Of a DNA stretch of 64,000 nucleotides, positions 42,466 through 51,638 are shown piece by piece (the stretch's first letter is position 1; each line of letters opens with the position of its first letter). The position numbers and the translations under genes are program-made. Location: NCBI GenBank assembly GCA_038238915.1, contig JBBSFH010000012.1, positions 1 through 64,000 on the forward strand. The letters are read 5' to 3'. Below the pieces are notes generated by a model. It did no database searches. It was not told where the DNA came from and saw only the letters and a program-made list of their open reading frames with translations. This stretch comes from JAVVHE01 sp038238915. Its GTDB lineage: Bacteria > Pseudomonadota > Alphaproteobacteria > Sphingomonadales > Sphingomonadaceae.

Positions 42466-42963
42466 ATGATCCGCACCGGCGTCTATCCCGGCACCTTCGA
42501 TCCGGTCACGCTCGGTCATGTCGATATCATCCGGCGCGGCGCGAAGCTGGTGGATCGGCTCGTGGTGGGCGTCGCTACCAACGCCTCCAAATCCCCGATG
42601 TTCACGCTCGAGGAACGCCTCGCGCAGGTGCGCCGCGAGGTGGACGACATCGATCCCGAGATCGATGTCGTAACTTTCGATAGCCTGCTGATGCATTTCG
42701 CGCGCGCGCAGCACGCGGGGGTGATCATCCGCGGCCTGCGCGCGGTCGCGGATTTCGAGTATGAGTTCCAGATGGCGGGGATGAACCAGCAGCTCGATCC
42801 CACGATCGAGACCGTGTTCCTGATGGCGGATGTGGCGTTGCAACCGATCGCTTCACGCCTCGTCAAGGAAATCGCGATATACGGCGGCGACATTCACGCG
42901 TTCGTTCCGCCGCGCATCGCCGGAGAGGTGATCGCGCGGGTGGCGCAGCATCCACGGGATTGA
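42466..42963 (+). CDS. coaD: phosphopantetheine adenylyltransferase
   Basis: CoaD converts 4'-phosphopantetheine to dephospho-CoA. The 165-residue product starts GVYPGTFDPVTLGHVDIIRR, with the TxGH nucleotide motif, followed by GVATNASKSPMFTLEERLAQ and GVIIRGLRAVADFEYEFQMA. It is typical in all respects. It is followed by the cyclophilin gene and queA, and the complementary coaE lies near the start of the window. Confidence 0.95.
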   Translation: MIRTGVYPGTFDPVTLGHVDIIRRGAKLVDRLVVGVATNASKSPMFTLEERLAQVRREVDDIDPEIDVVTFDSLLMHFARAQHAGVIIRGLRAVADFEYEFQMAGMNQQLDPTIETVFLMADVALQPIASRLVKEIAIYGGDIHAFVPPRIAGEVIARVAQHPRD

Positions 42964-42969
42964 TAGACA

Positions 42970-43554
42970 ATGCGCTCACTCATCGCGCTCGCCGCCGCTT
43001 TCATGCTGAGCCATAGCGCTTTTGCCCAGGAGATACCCCCAGTGCCCGATACCGCCCCCGCGATCACGTCGCCCGAAGATACGCTGTACCTCGATCTATC
43101 GAACGGGGGCCGTGTGACGATCGACCTGCGGCCGGACAAGGCTCCGGGCCACGTCGCGCGCATCAAGGAACTTGTGCGCAGTCATTTCTACGATGGCACG
43201 ATCTTCCACCGCGTGATCGATGGCTTCATGGCGCAGGGTGGCGATCCGACGGGCACGGGGATGGGTGGCAGCAAGCTCCCCAATCTCAAGGCCGAGTTCA
43301 ACGATCTGCCGCATCTGCGCGGCGTCACCTCGATGGCGCGCTCGCAGAGCCCCGATAGCGCCAACAGCCAGTTCTTCATCGTGCTCGCCCCGTCGCAATT
43401 CCTCGACAACCAATATACCGCCTGGGGCCGAGTCAGCGCGGGGATGGAGTTCGTCGACAAGATCGAGAAGGGCGAACCGCCCGCCAACCCCACCAAGATC
43501 GTCCACGCGAGCATCGCGGCGGATGCGGGCAAGGACGCCGCTCCCGCCAAATAG
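42970..43554 (+). CDS. periplasmic cyclophilin-type peptidyl-prolyl isomerase
   Basis: This 194-residue product has a signal peptide (LIALAAAFMLSHSAFAQ) and a cyclophilin domain: FYDGTIFHRVIDGFMAQGGD (about residues 74-93), with the catalytic Arg, then GTGMGGSKLPNLKAEF and NSQFFIVLAPSQFLDNQYTA. It catalyses proline isomerisation during folding of exported proteins. It lies 6 bp after coaD, probably in one transcript. Confidence 0.92.
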   Translation: MRSLIALAAAFMLSHSAFAQEIPPVPDTAPAITSPEDTLYLDLSNGGRVTIDLRPDKAPGHVARIKELVRSHFYDGTIFHRVIDGFMAQGGDPTGTGMGGSKLPNLKAEFNDLPHLRGVTSMARSQSPDSANSQFFIVLAPSQFLDNQYTAWGRVSAGMEFVDKIEKGEPPANPTKIVHASIAADAGKDAAPAK

Positions 43555-43584
43555 CGCTCCCTCGCTCCGCTCCGCTTCGCATTT

Positions 43585-43650
43585 CCCTCCCCCCGATAGG
43601 GGGAGGGTGGACCGTGTAGCAGCCCCACCCTCCCCCTATCGGGGTGAGGG
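43585..43650. repeat. long inverted repeat between ppi and queA
   Basis: Arms of 26 bp at 43585-43610 and 43625-43650 match at 25 positions and enclose a 14-nt loop. Each arm itself contains the CCTCCCCC/GGGGGAGG palindrome also seen inside the NlpD-like gene. It is a REP-like sphingomonad element and could also stop transcription after the ppi gene. Confidence 0.75.
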
Positions 43651-43715
43651 ACAGCCGCGAAACGGCAGGGAGAGGGAGGGTTCGACCGGGCGCGACCGCG
43701 CCGATGAGGCTCATT

Positions 43716-44756
43716 ATGCGCGTCGCCGATTTTGATTTCCGCCTTCCGCCGGAGCGGATCGCGCTCCGGCCCGTGGTGCCGCGCGACGCGGCCCGGATGC
43801 TGGTGGTGCAGCCGGACGCGCTCGACGATTGCATCGTGCGCGACCTCCCCTGCCTGCTCCGCGCTGGCGACGCGCTCGTCTTCAACGATACGCGCGTGCT
43901 GCCTACCCAGTTGTTTGCGCGGCGCGGCAAGGCTGCGATCGGGGTTACGCTGATCGAGCGTGCGGGACCGCTTAACTGGTGGGCGTTCGTCCGGAACGCG
44001 CGCCGCCTTGCGACAAATGACCGGCTCGAGTTCGGACCCGGCCTTTCCGCCACGTTTGCCGAGCGGCGCGGCGACGGCGCGTGCCTGTGGGCGTTCAAAT
44101 GCGTAGGGCCATTCGAAGCCGCGCTCGATCGGGTCGGTCAGATGCCGCTGCCGCCCTATATCGCCGCCCGCCGCCCCGCCGACACCGCCGATCGCGCCGA
44201 TTATCAGACCGTTTATGCGGTACACGATGGCTCGGTCGCCGCACCTACCGCAGGTCTGCATTTCACGCCCGAGCTGCTCGCGGCGCTCGATCACGCCGGG
44301 ATCATGCGTGAGACGGTGACGCTGCACGTCGGTCCGGGCACGTTTCTGCCGGTCAAGGCGGACGACACTGCAGATCATGTGATGCACGCCGAATGGGGCA
44401 CGGTATCGGCCGAGACCGCCGCTCGCCTGAACGCCGTGCGGACGCGGGGCGGGCGCGTGATCGCGGTGGGAACAACCGCCGCGCGCCTGATCGAGACCGC
44501 AGCCGCCGATGGCACGATCCGCGCCTACACGGGCGAGACCGCGATCTTCATCGCGCCCGGCTACACGTTCCGCGCGATCGATGGTCTGATGACCAATTTC
44601 CATTTGCCGCGCAGCACGCTCTTCATGCTCGTGAGCGCGCTGATGGGCCGAGAACGGATGCTTGCCGCCTATGCGCATGCGATTGCCGGTGCGTACCGCT
44701 TCTACTCCTATGGCGACGCGAGCCTTCTCCTGGCCCCGAAGGGCACCGCGTTGTGA
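43716..44756 (+). CDS. queA: S-adenosylmethionine:tRNA ribosyltransferase-isomerase
   Basis: QueA makes epoxyqueuosine in the wobble position of GUN-decoding tRNAs. The 346-residue product begins MRVADFDFRLPPERIALRPV and contains GDALVFNDTRVLPTQLFARR, LPPYIAARRPADTADRADYQ, PTAGLHFTPELL and FIAPGYTFRAIDGLMTNFHL. The ATG at 43716 was chosen because GAGG precedes it and the family begins there; an ATG at 43704 would add four residues. Confidence 0.95.
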   Translation: MRVADFDFRLPPERIALRPVVPRDAARMLVVQPDALDDCIVRDLPCLLRAGDALVFNDTRVLPTQLFARRGKAAIGVTLIERAGPLNWWAFVRNARRLATNDRLEFGPGLSATFAERRGDGACLWAFKCVGPFEAALDRVGQMPLPPYIAARRPADTADRADYQTVYAVHDGSVAAPTAGLHFTPELLAALDHAGIMRETVTLHVGPGTFLPVKADDTADHVMHAEWGTVSAETAARLNAVRTRGGRVIAVGTTAARLIETAAADGTIRAYTGETAIFIAPGYTFRAIDGLMTNFHLPRSTLFMLVSALMGRERMLAAYAHAIAGAYRFYSYGDASLLLAPKGTAL

Positions 44757-44830
44757 CCAAAACCGCCCTTCCCTCGAAGAGCATGGTGTAGCAGTCTGCA
44801 CGTTGGAGACCGCGAGAAGGAGGACGGCAC

Positions 44831-45637
44831 ATGGCAGACCGGATGATCGACATCGGCGGCGTCGCGCGGGTGGAGGTGCCGGGCAGCGGCGATATCCAGA
44901 TCCGCAAGATTGGTGCGGACGATCTTCGCGCGGCGTTACGCGCGGGTCTAGCCGATTTCCGCGCCATGCCCTCGCATCTGTTCATTCTGACGCTGGTGTA
45001 TCCGCTGCTCGGCCTGATCGCGGCGCGGTGGTCGATGGGCAATGATCTGCTGCCGATCATCTTCCCGCTGATCTCGGGCTTCGCGCTGGTTGGCCCGCTC
45101 GCGGCGGTCGGTCTCTATGAAATCAGCCGTCGCCGCGAACTCGGGATGGAAACGCACTGGTCCGATGTGTTCCAGGTGGTGCGTTCACCGGGCGCGATGA
45201 CCATCGTTGCGCTGGGCGCGGTGCTGGTGGTGATCTTCGTCGCCTGGATCGCGGCGGCGGCGGCGATCTACCACGCGCAGTTCGGTGCGCATCTGCCCGC
45301 CTCGCCGATCATGATGCTGCGGGAGATTTTCACGACCGGTCCGGGCTGGACTGTGATCGCGGTGGGCAATGCGGTTGGCTTCGGCTTCGCGTTGGTGACG
45401 CTGGCGGTTAGCGCGATCAGCTTCCCGCTCGCGCTCGACCGGCACGTCGGCCCGGTAACCGCGATCGTCACTTCGGTGCGCGCGATGGCGGCCAACCCCG
45501 GAACCATGCTGCTGTGGGGGTTGATCGTCGCGGTGGTTCTGCTGCTGGGTGCACTGCCGCTGTTCGTTGGCCTCGCAGTGGCGCTGCCCGTGCTCGGTCA
45601 TGCGACGTGGCACCTGTATCGCCGCGTGATCGCCTAG
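44831..45637 (+). CDS. DUF2189 inner-membrane protein
   Basis: The protein of 268 residues has about six membrane helices and the DUF2189 pattern: IRKIGADDLRAALRAGLADF, FALVGPLAAVGLYEISRRRE (about 82-101), then SFPLALDRHVGPVTAIVTSV. The function of the family is unknown; it occurs widely in alphaproteobacteria. A GAGAAGGAGG-type site precedes the ATG. Confidence 0.85.
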   Translation: MADRMIDIGGVARVEVPGSGDIQIRKIGADDLRAALRAGLADFRAMPSHLFILTLVYPLLGLIAARWSMGNDLLPIIFPLISGFALVGPLAAVGLYEISRRRELGMETHWSDVFQVVRSPGAMTIVALGAVLVVIFVAWIAAAAAIYHAQFGAHLPASPIMMLREIFTTGPGWTVIAVGNAVGFGFALVTLAVSAISFPLALDRHVGPVTAIVTSVRAMAANPGTMLLWGLIVAVVLLLGALPLFVGLAVALPVLGHATWHLYRRVIA

Positions 45638-45735
45638 CCCCCCCGGCACACATTCGCGCGTTCGGACTGCGGCGTGGGTAGCGCGCGCGCGCGTTGTGCC
45701 TAAAAGGTCGCGCACGCCGAGGAGAAACCGCGCCG

Positions 45736-48009
45736 ATGTCCGACGATCCGGGAAACGCCTCCACCCGCTTTACCGACCGCGAAGCGTTGCTGTTCCATTC
45801 GCAGGGGCGGCCGGGCAAGATCGAGATCGTCGCATCGAAGCCGATGGCGACGCAGCGCGATCTTTCGCTGGCCTATTCGCCCGGTGTCGCGGTGCCGGTG
45901 CGCGCGATCGCGGCCGATCCGGACGCCGCCTATGATTACACGATCAAGGGCAATCTGGTCGCGGTGATAACCAACGGCACCGCGATCCTGGGGCTCGGCA
46001 ATCTGGGCGCGCTCGCGTCCAAGCCGGTGATGGAGGGCAAGGCGGTGCTGTTCAAGCGCTTTGCCGATGTCGATTCGATCGATCTGGAGCTGGATACCGA
46101 GGATGTGGACCGCTTCTGCGATGCGGTGGCACTGATGGAGCCGAGCTTCGGGGGCGTGAACCTTGAAGACATCAAGGCACCCGAATGCTTCATCATCGAG
46201 AGCAATCTTCGCGCGCGCATGAACATCCCGGTGTTCCACGACGATCAGCACGGCACCGCGATCATCTCGGCGGCGGGGCTGATCAACGCGATGCGCCTGA
46301 CCGGCCGCACGCCCAAGGACGTCAAACTGGTGGTGAACGGCGCAGGCGCAGCCGCGATCAGCTGCATCGAGCTGGCGAAGGCGATGGGCGTGCCGAGCGA
46401 CCAGGTGATCCTGGTCGACAGCAAGGGCGTGATCTACCAGGGCCGCACCGAGGGCATGAACCAGTGGAAGACCGCGCACGCCGCGCCGACCGAAGCGCGC
46501 ACGCTGGCAGAAGCGCTGGTGGGGGCGGATGTGCTCTACGGGCTGTCGGTTGCGGGCGCCGTAACGCCCGCGATGGTTGCCTCGATGGCGCCACATCCGA
46601 TCATCTTCGCGATGGCCAACCCCGATCCGGAGATCACGCCCGAAGAGGTGCACGGCGTTCGCGGCGACGCGATCATGGCGACCGGGCGCAGCGATTACCC
46701 CAACCAGATCAACAACGTGCTCGGCTTCCCGTACATTTTCCGGGGTGCGCTCGATGTGCGCGCGACAACGATCAACGAGGAGATGAAGCTCGCCGCCGCG
46801 CACGCGTTGGCCGAACTCGCGCGGCAGACGGTGCCCGACGAGGTCGCGGCTGCGTATGGCAAGCAACCGATTTTCGGCCCCGAATATATCATTCCGGCTC
46901 CCTTCGATCCGCGCCTCATCGTGGCGGTGCCGATGGCGGTCGCGCGCGCGGCAATGAAGTCCGGCGTGGCTCGCCGCCCGATCATCGACGAGCGCGCCTA
47001 CGCGCGTGATCTGCGCGCGCGGCTCGATCCCTCGACCAGTTTCCTCAGCCACAGCTTCAACCTTGCGCAGGGTGCTCCCAAGCGCGCGATCTTTGCCGAG
47101 GCCGAGGAAGAGACCGTGCTGCGCGCCGCGATTGCCTACGAGGATGCGGGCTACGGCAAGGCGCTGCTGGTGGGCCGCGATGCCGCGGTGCTGGCGAGCC
47201 TCAAGCGCATGGGGTTCGAGGACGAAAAGCGCTTCGAAATCCACAATAGTCGGACCTCGCCCCATGTGCCCGAGATGGTCGCGCGGCTATATGCGCGCGT
47301 GCAGCGTCACGGCTATCTCCAGCGCGATTGCGTGCGGCTGGTGAACACCGATCGCAACATCTTCGCCGCCTCGCTCCTCGCGCTCGGGCTGGGCGATGTC
47401 GTGGTCACCGGTGTCACCCGCAGCTTCTCGAGCAGCCTCACCCAGCTCAGCCTCGCTTTGGACCGCGCTCCCGGAGCCGAGCCGTTCGGCATCCACATCG
47501 TCATCGGTCGCGGGCAGACGGTCTTCATCGCCGATACTGCCGTCCACGAACGCCCCACCGCAGCCATGCTTGCGCGCTTCGCCGAGGGGACGGCGGCGGT
47601 CGCGCGCCGCATGGGGCAGGAACCGCGCGTCGCGTTCCTGAGCTATTCCAACTTCGGCGACCCGACGGGATCGATTACCGACGTGCTGCGCGAGGCGGTC
47701 GCGCTGTTGGATCAGCGCCGGGCGGGGTTCGAGTATGAGGGCGAAATGTCCGCCGATGTCGCGCTATCGCCCGAGATGGCGCGGCGCTATCCCTTCACCC
47801 GCCTGACCGGCCCCGCCAACGTGCTGATCATGCCCGGGCTGCACGCGGCGAACATCAGCGCCAAGCTTTTGAAGGAACTTGGCGGGGGCCGCGTGATTGG
47901 CCCGCTGCTGGTGGGCATGTGCGCGCCGGTACAGATCGCGCCGATGACCGCGAGCGCGGGCGATCTGGTGACACTGGCGGTTCTTGCGGCGAGCGGGGCG
48001 GTGGTGTAA
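45736..48009 (+). CDS. maeB: NADP-dependent malic enzyme with phosphotransacetylase-like domain
   Basis: MaeB decarboxylates malate to pyruvate with NADP. The 757-residue protein has the malic enzyme part (SLAYSPGVAVPVRAIAADPD; IPVFHDDQHGTAIISAAGLI; NGAGAAAISCIELAKAMGV) over about residues 1-430. A phosphotransacetylase-like domain (about 440-757) ends RVIGPLLVGMCAPVQIAPM and probably has a regulatory role binding acetyl-CoA. The ATG at 45736 follows a GGAGA site. Length is standard for the MaeB type. Confidence 0.93.
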   Translation: MSDDPGNASTRFTDREALLFHSQGRPGKIEIVASKPMATQRDLSLAYSPGVAVPVRAIAADPDAAYDYTIKGNLVAVITNGTAILGLGNLGALASKPVMEGKAVLFKRFADVDSIDLELDTEDVDRFCDAVALMEPSFGGVNLEDIKAPECFIIESNLRARMNIPVFHDDQHGTAIISAAGLINAMRLTGRTPKDVKLVVNGAGAAAISCIELAKAMGVPSDQVILVDSKGVIYQGRTEGMNQWKTAHAAPTEARTLAEALVGADVLYGLSVAGAVTPAMVASMAPHPIIFAMANPDPEITPEEVHGVRGDAIMATGRSDYPNQINNVLGFPYIFRGALDVRATTINEEMKLAAAHALAELARQTVPDEVAAAYGKQPIFGPEYIIPAPFDPRLIVAVPMAVARAAMKSGVARRPIIDERAYARDLRARLDPSTSFLSHSFNLAQGAPKRAIFAEAEEETVLRAAIAYEDAGYGKALLVGRDAAVLASLKRMGFEDEKRFEIHNSRTSPHVPEMVARLYARVQRHGYLQRDCVRLVNTDRNIFAASLLALGLGDVVVTGVTRSFSSSLTQLSLALDRAPGAEPFGIHIVIGRGQTVFIADTAVHERPTAAMLARFAEGTAAVARRMGQEPRVAFLSYSNFGDPTGSITDVLREAVALLDQRRAGFEYEGEMSADVALSPEMARRYPFTRLTGPANVLIMPGLHAANISAKLLKELGGGRVIGPLLVGMCAPVQIAPMTASAGDLVTLAVLAASGAVV

Positions 48010-48034
48010 TATCATTGGCTCGAAAGGAGTACGC

Positions 48035-48250
48035 ATGCCGACTGCCGAACAACTCTGGTCCGATCCCGCCAACTGGACAGGCGGGCTGCTGTATTTCTCA
48101 CGGGCCGATCGGCGGCTGATCGTTCCCAAGCGCCGCCCCGCGATGGGCTGGACGATCAATTTCGGGCGCCGCCGGGGCTGGTTGGTCCTTGCCGGGCTGC
48201 TGGTGACCGCGATCGCAGTGCCGTTGGCGCTTGCAAGGATATCCGGTTAG
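48035..48250 (+). CDS. small DUF5808 membrane protein
   Basis: A 71-residue protein with WSDPANWTGGLLYFSRADRR, LIVPKRRPAMGWTINFGRRR and one C-terminal membrane helix (WLVLAGLLVTAIAVPLAL). The pattern D-P-N-W-x-G-x-Y-F...VPKR...GWT-NF is that of DUF5808, whose function is unknown. A strong AAAGGAG site lies before the ATG at 48035, supporting expression of this small gene. Confidence 0.75.
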   Translation: MPTAEQLWSDPANWTGGLLYFSRADRRLIVPKRRPAMGWTINFGRRRGWLVLAGLLVTAIAVPLALARISG

Positions 48251-48347
48251 GCGAGCGGCGCGCGCGGGGCCTGCCCTGTCGCTCGGCGATGGATGCAAAT
48301 TGCCAAGCGCCGATGGCAGGTTCATCGATCTCGCTCTATGGGGGCGA

Positions 48348-49145
48348 ATGGCCGAAACCCAACCCGCCGCTCCCCCACTCGATATCGTCGCGGTGCTCCG
48401 GCTCGCGCTGTTCGCGTGGTGGCGTGAATTCGCTCCGATCCTTGCGCTCGGCGCGCTGCTGGTTACGCTGCCGGCACTGCTTGCGCGCCTGATCGGCCCG
48501 GGTGCGGGCGAGAGCGCGACGCTGGTGGTCACCGCGCAGGGAGTGTGCGGGATGCTGTTCCTGAGCGCGGTCGCGTTCGGCGTGCTGCACCTGTTCGCGC
48601 GCAAACCGCTTGGGCCGTGGCGTTTCATCGCGGCGGGTCTCGGTGCGGCGCAGCCGGGACTGGTTGTCGCGCTTATTCTGGGAGCGGGCGCGATGAGCGT
48701 GCGGATCGTTTTCCTGATCGCAAGCGCGCTTGGGCCGATGGCGGGCGGCTTCATTGACGGATTGGCAACCGCGGCGGCGCTGTGGGCGCTGGCGACGTTG
48801 CTCCCCGCTGTGCCCGCCGCGGTCGCCGAGCGGCTTGGGCCGATCGCCGCCCTCCAGCGGGCTGCCGCGCTGACCCGTGGCAACCGGGTGCGGCTGCTCG
48901 GGCTGTGCTTCGTGCTGATGCTCGCGCTGATTCCGATCGGGGGAACGATCGGCATCGTTGTGTTCGGCCAGAACGCAACGCCGGCCGATGTCGAGCGCAT
49001 GGCGGCTGCGATGACCGCCGCCGATCCGGGTCTGTGGATCGCGCTGCTGACCGACGTACTGATCGCGGGCGTACTCGCGTGTGTGCCTGCTGCGGTCTAT
49101 GCCGTGCTGGTCACGCGGCCAGTGCCCAAGGGGCGCGTCGGCTAA
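48348..49145 (+). CDS. multi-pass membrane protein of unknown function
   Basis: The 265-residue product has about six hydrophobic helices separated by short loops and resembles the glycerophosphodiester-phosphodiesterase-membrane-domain-like or DUF975-like exporters (LQRAAALTRGNRVRLLGLCF near residue 180). No precise family was recognised. The ATG at 48348 follows a GGGGGCGA stretch. Its stop overlaps the 3' end of the convergent channel gene by 4 bp (CTAA). Confidence 0.6.
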   Translation: MAETQPAAPPLDIVAVLRLALFAWWREFAPILALGALLVTLPALLARLIGPGAGESATLVVTAQGVCGMLFLSAVAFGVLHLFARKPLGPWRFIAAGLGAAQPGLVVALILGAGAMSVRIVFLIASALGPMAGGFIDGLATAAALWALATLLPAVPAAVAERLGPIAALQRAAALTRGNRVRLLGLCFVLMLALIPIGGTIGIVVFGQNATPADVERMAAAMTAADPGLWIALLTDVLIAGVLACVPAAVYAVLVTRPVPKGRVG

Positions 49146-49999
49146 ACCAGATCGGCTTCCGTCTCGTGCAACCGACCGATGTCGATCTCCACATCGCCGT
49201 TCGTGTCGCTGACGATTTCAGCAAACCGCTCGCCCCTGCGCAAATCTGCGTTAAGATATGTATGCCCGCCAAACGCCGGCTGGCCGAGCAGGGTATCGAG
49301 CCCGTTGACGCTGAGCACGATCATGATCTCGTCGCCATTGTCGATCGCGTGGCATAGCGCGCCACCCTCCTCCAGATTATGGATCACGGTCCACGCGAGC
49401 GACATCAGCGGGTTGGTCGCGCGCACGAGCGGCAGTTCGACATACTTGCGGAAAGGTCGTCCCTCGGTGGTGATGGTCCGCTCGAGGAACACCATCTGCG
49501 CGCGCACCTCCACCAACGGGCGCGAGCGGGCGCTCGCCACGCGCACCATCAGCGATCGCTCGCCGAAATGGCGCGTCACCACCGCGACGCGACTGAACAG
49601 GATGGTCTCGCGGGGGCGCGAGAAACGCGCGAAGATGATGCCGGTCAAAGTCGCCGTGAGGAACAGGCCGATCAGGAGCTCGAACGACGCGACCGTGTGG
49701 CCGATCGGCGTTGCGGGAGCCATCGCGCCATAGCCCACGGTTGCGAAAGTATCGACCGAGAAAAAGAAACCATCGGTCAACGATCCCGCGCGCGCGCCCG
49801 CGATAGCACCGGGCATTGCTGCGTAGATCAGGCCGAAGACGAGATTGACGCCGATGAAGGTCGCGGTGGCCAGCGCGAAAAAGCGCGGCCAGCCGATTTC
49901 CATCAAATAATAATAAAGATCGGTGAACGCGCCGGGGGTGCCGAGCTTGTAGGCGGTCGATCCACCGAGATCGACGCGTTGGCGGCGGGGTGCAAGCAT
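49142..49999 (-). CDS. inward-rectifier-type potassium channel (KirBac)
   Basis: This 285-residue protein has two membrane helices around a pore loop with the selectivity filter FFFSVDTFATVGYGAMAPAT (about residues 78-97). A cytoplasmic Kir domain of about 150 residues follows (FSRPRETILFSRVAVVTRHF; FLERTITTEGRPF). This architecture is that of bacterial Kir channels, which are often gated by lipids. The N-terminal slide helix (FTDLYYYLMEIGWPRFFAL) is present. Confidence 0.9.
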   Translation of the reverse strand: MLAPRRQRVDLGGSTAYKLGTPGAFTDLYYYLMEIGWPRFFALATATFIGVNLVFGLIYAAMPGAIAGARAGSLTDGFFFSVDTFATVGYGAMAPATPIGHTVASFELLIGLFLTATLTGIIFARFSRPRETILFSRVAVVTRHFGERSLMVRVASARSRPLVEVRAQMVFLERTITTEGRPFRKYVELPLVRATNPLMSLAWTVIHNLEEGGALCHAIDNGDEIMIVLSVNGLDTLLGQPAFGGHTYLNADLRRGERFAEIVSDTNGDVEIDIGRLHETEADLV

Positions 50000-50045
50000 G
50001 GTTGGTGGACGCTCGGCGATCCGTGCGGCCGGGTCAACCCGTGGC

Positions 50046-50705
50046 TCAGCCCGCGTCGTGCCCCATCAGTCCCTGTGCGCGCAGGCTCACATGCCCGCCG
50101 CGCCCGATGATGACGTGATCGTGCACCGTGATTTCCATCAAGGCTGCGGCAGCGGTGATCTCGCGCGTGAGCGTGATGTCGGCGTGGCTCGGTGTCGGAT
50201 CGCCGCTCGGGTGATTGTGGACGAGGATCAGCCCCGCCGCACCGATCTCGATCGCGCGCCGCACGATCTCGCGCGGGTGAACGATCGCCTCGTTGATCGT
50301 GCCTTCGCTCAATACCTCGTCGTGCAGCAGGATGTTCTTCGCGTTCAGGTACAGCACGCGCACCTGTTCGTTGATCCGGTGCGCATGGCCGCTGTGCAGA
50401 TAGGCAAGCAGCGGCTCCCAGCCGCCGAGCGTCACATCCTGGCGATCAAGCGCGACGCGCTGCGCACGTAACGCGGCGGCTTCGATGAACTTGAGTGCGG
50501 CGGCAGCCGCCGGCCCCATCCCCGCGACGCGCTGCAACGCATCGGGGGTTGCGGCGAGCACTGCGGCAAGTGTGCCGAACTCCCGGATCAGCGCCTTGGC
50601 GAGCGGTTTGGTGTCCCCCTGCCGGAACGCGATCGTGAGCAGATATTCGAGCAGCTCGTAATCGGCGAACCCCTCGCCACCCGCGCGCAGCATCCGCTCG
50701 CGCAT
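50046..50705 (-). CDS. radC: RadC/JAB-domain protein, 5' end possibly frameshifted
   Basis: RadC-family proteins have a JAMM metalloprotease-like fold; the old DNA-repair label is doubtful. The 219-residue frame from 50705 has an HhH-like N-terminal part (DYELLEYLLTIAFRQGDTKP, GMGPAAAAALKFIEAAAL) and the JAMM site NEAIVHPREI and LVHNHPSGDPTPSHADI (about residues 160-176). Family residues continue upstream of the ATG (DPNAAHRQR), in frame back to the parB TGA, with no ATG, GTG or TTG. An ATG at 50764 is out of frame by one base, which suggests a one-base deletion. Confidence 0.85.
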   Translation of the reverse strand: MRERMLRAGGEGFADYELLEYLLTIAFRQGDTKPLAKALIREFGTLAAVLAATPDALQRVAGMGPAAAAALKFIEAAALRAQRVALDRQDVTLGGWEPLLAYLHSGHAHRINEQVRVLYLNAKNILLHDEVLSEGTINEAIVHPREIVRRAIEIGAAGLILVHNHPSGDPTPSHADITLTREITAAAALMEITVHDHVIIGRGGHVSLRAQGLMGHDAG

Positions 50706-50780
50706 TCGCTGACGATGCGCGGCGTTGGGATCGCCAGGGGCCTTGCCGGTGGCGGGCTTGGCATCGCAGCGGCGCGTCGC

Positions 50781-51638
50781 TCAGAGGTGGCCGCCCGTCA
50801 GCCGCGCGCAGATCATGTCGAGCTGGTCGAGCGACTGGAACTTCAGTTCCACCCGTCCCGCCGCGCCATTGGTCGCGATCGCCACTTTTAGCCCGAGCGC
50901 ACCCGACAGCCGCCGTTCGAGCGCGACCAGATCGGCATCGCGCACCGCGCCGTCTCCCGGCGCGCGCGACGCGGCCGCCCCCGCCGTCCTCGACGCGCGC
51001 GCCTCGGTCTCGCGCACAGAGAGCCCAAGCCGGATCGCATCGTCGGCGAGCGCGGCGGGATCGCGCGCGCCGAGCATCGCGCGCGCGTGGCCCATCGTCA
51101 GCCGCCCGTCGATCACCGCCGTGCGAACCGGCAGCGGCAAATCCAGCAGTCGCAGCAGGTTCGCGACATGGCTGCGTGATTTTCCGACGGTGCGGCTGAC
51201 GGTCTCCTGCGTCTGCCCGAACTCGTCGATCAGCCGCCGGTAGCTCTCCGCCTCCTCGATCGCGTTCAGGTCGGCGCGCTGGACATTCTCGACGATTGCC
51301 AGTTGCAGCGCCTCGCCCTCCTCGAGGTCGCGCACCATCGCGGGGATATCGTGCAGGCCCGCCGCCTGCGCCGCGCGCCAGCGTCGCTCGCCCGCGACGA
51401 GTTCATATTTTCCACCACCGATCGGACGCACCAGGATTGGCTGCAGCACACCCTTGGCTGCGATCGACTGCGCAAGTTCTTCGAGCGCGGTCGGCTCGAA
51501 GTGCCGCCGGGGCTGGCGTGGATTGGCGAGGATCTGCGCGATGCCGATGAACTGCGCCGCCGCCGCGTCGGGCGATTTGATATCGTCGAGCAGAGCGGAC
51601 AGCCCGCGACCCAGCCCCGTCTTGCGCGCCATCGCCAT
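50781..51638 (-). CDS. parB: chromosome partitioning protein ParB
   Basis: ParB is a CTP-dependent clamp that loads at parS and segregates the origin region with ParA. The 285-residue protein has the N-terminal ParA-contact start RKTGLGRGLSALLDD. The CTP-binding motif is VAGERRWRAAQAAGL (about residues 82-96), and ENVQRADLNAIEEAESYRRL and the helix-turn-helix TQETVSRTVGKSRSHVANLL follow, ending in a C-terminal dimerisation region. ParA and ParB overlap by ATGA. Two parS sites lie 3.3 kb upstream. Confidence 0.95.
   Translation of the reverse strand: MAMARKTGLGRGLSALLDDIKSPDAAAAQFIGIAQILANPRQPRRHFEPTALEELAQSIAAKGVLQPILVRPIGGGKYELVAGERRWRAAQAAGLHDIPAMVRDLEEGEALQLAIVENVQRADLNAIEEAESYRRLIDEFGQTQETVSRTVGKSRSHVANLLRLLDLPLPVRTAVIDGRLTMGHARAMLGARDPAALADDAIRLGLSVRETEARASRTAGAAASRAPGDGAVRDADLVALERRLSGALGLKVAIATNGAAGRVELKFQSLDQLDMICARLTGGHL

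Noticed and set aside
43585..43650. CRISPR array
   Set aside because: Only one inverted repeat, no regularly spaced direct repeats and no cas genes; the same is true of the whole window.
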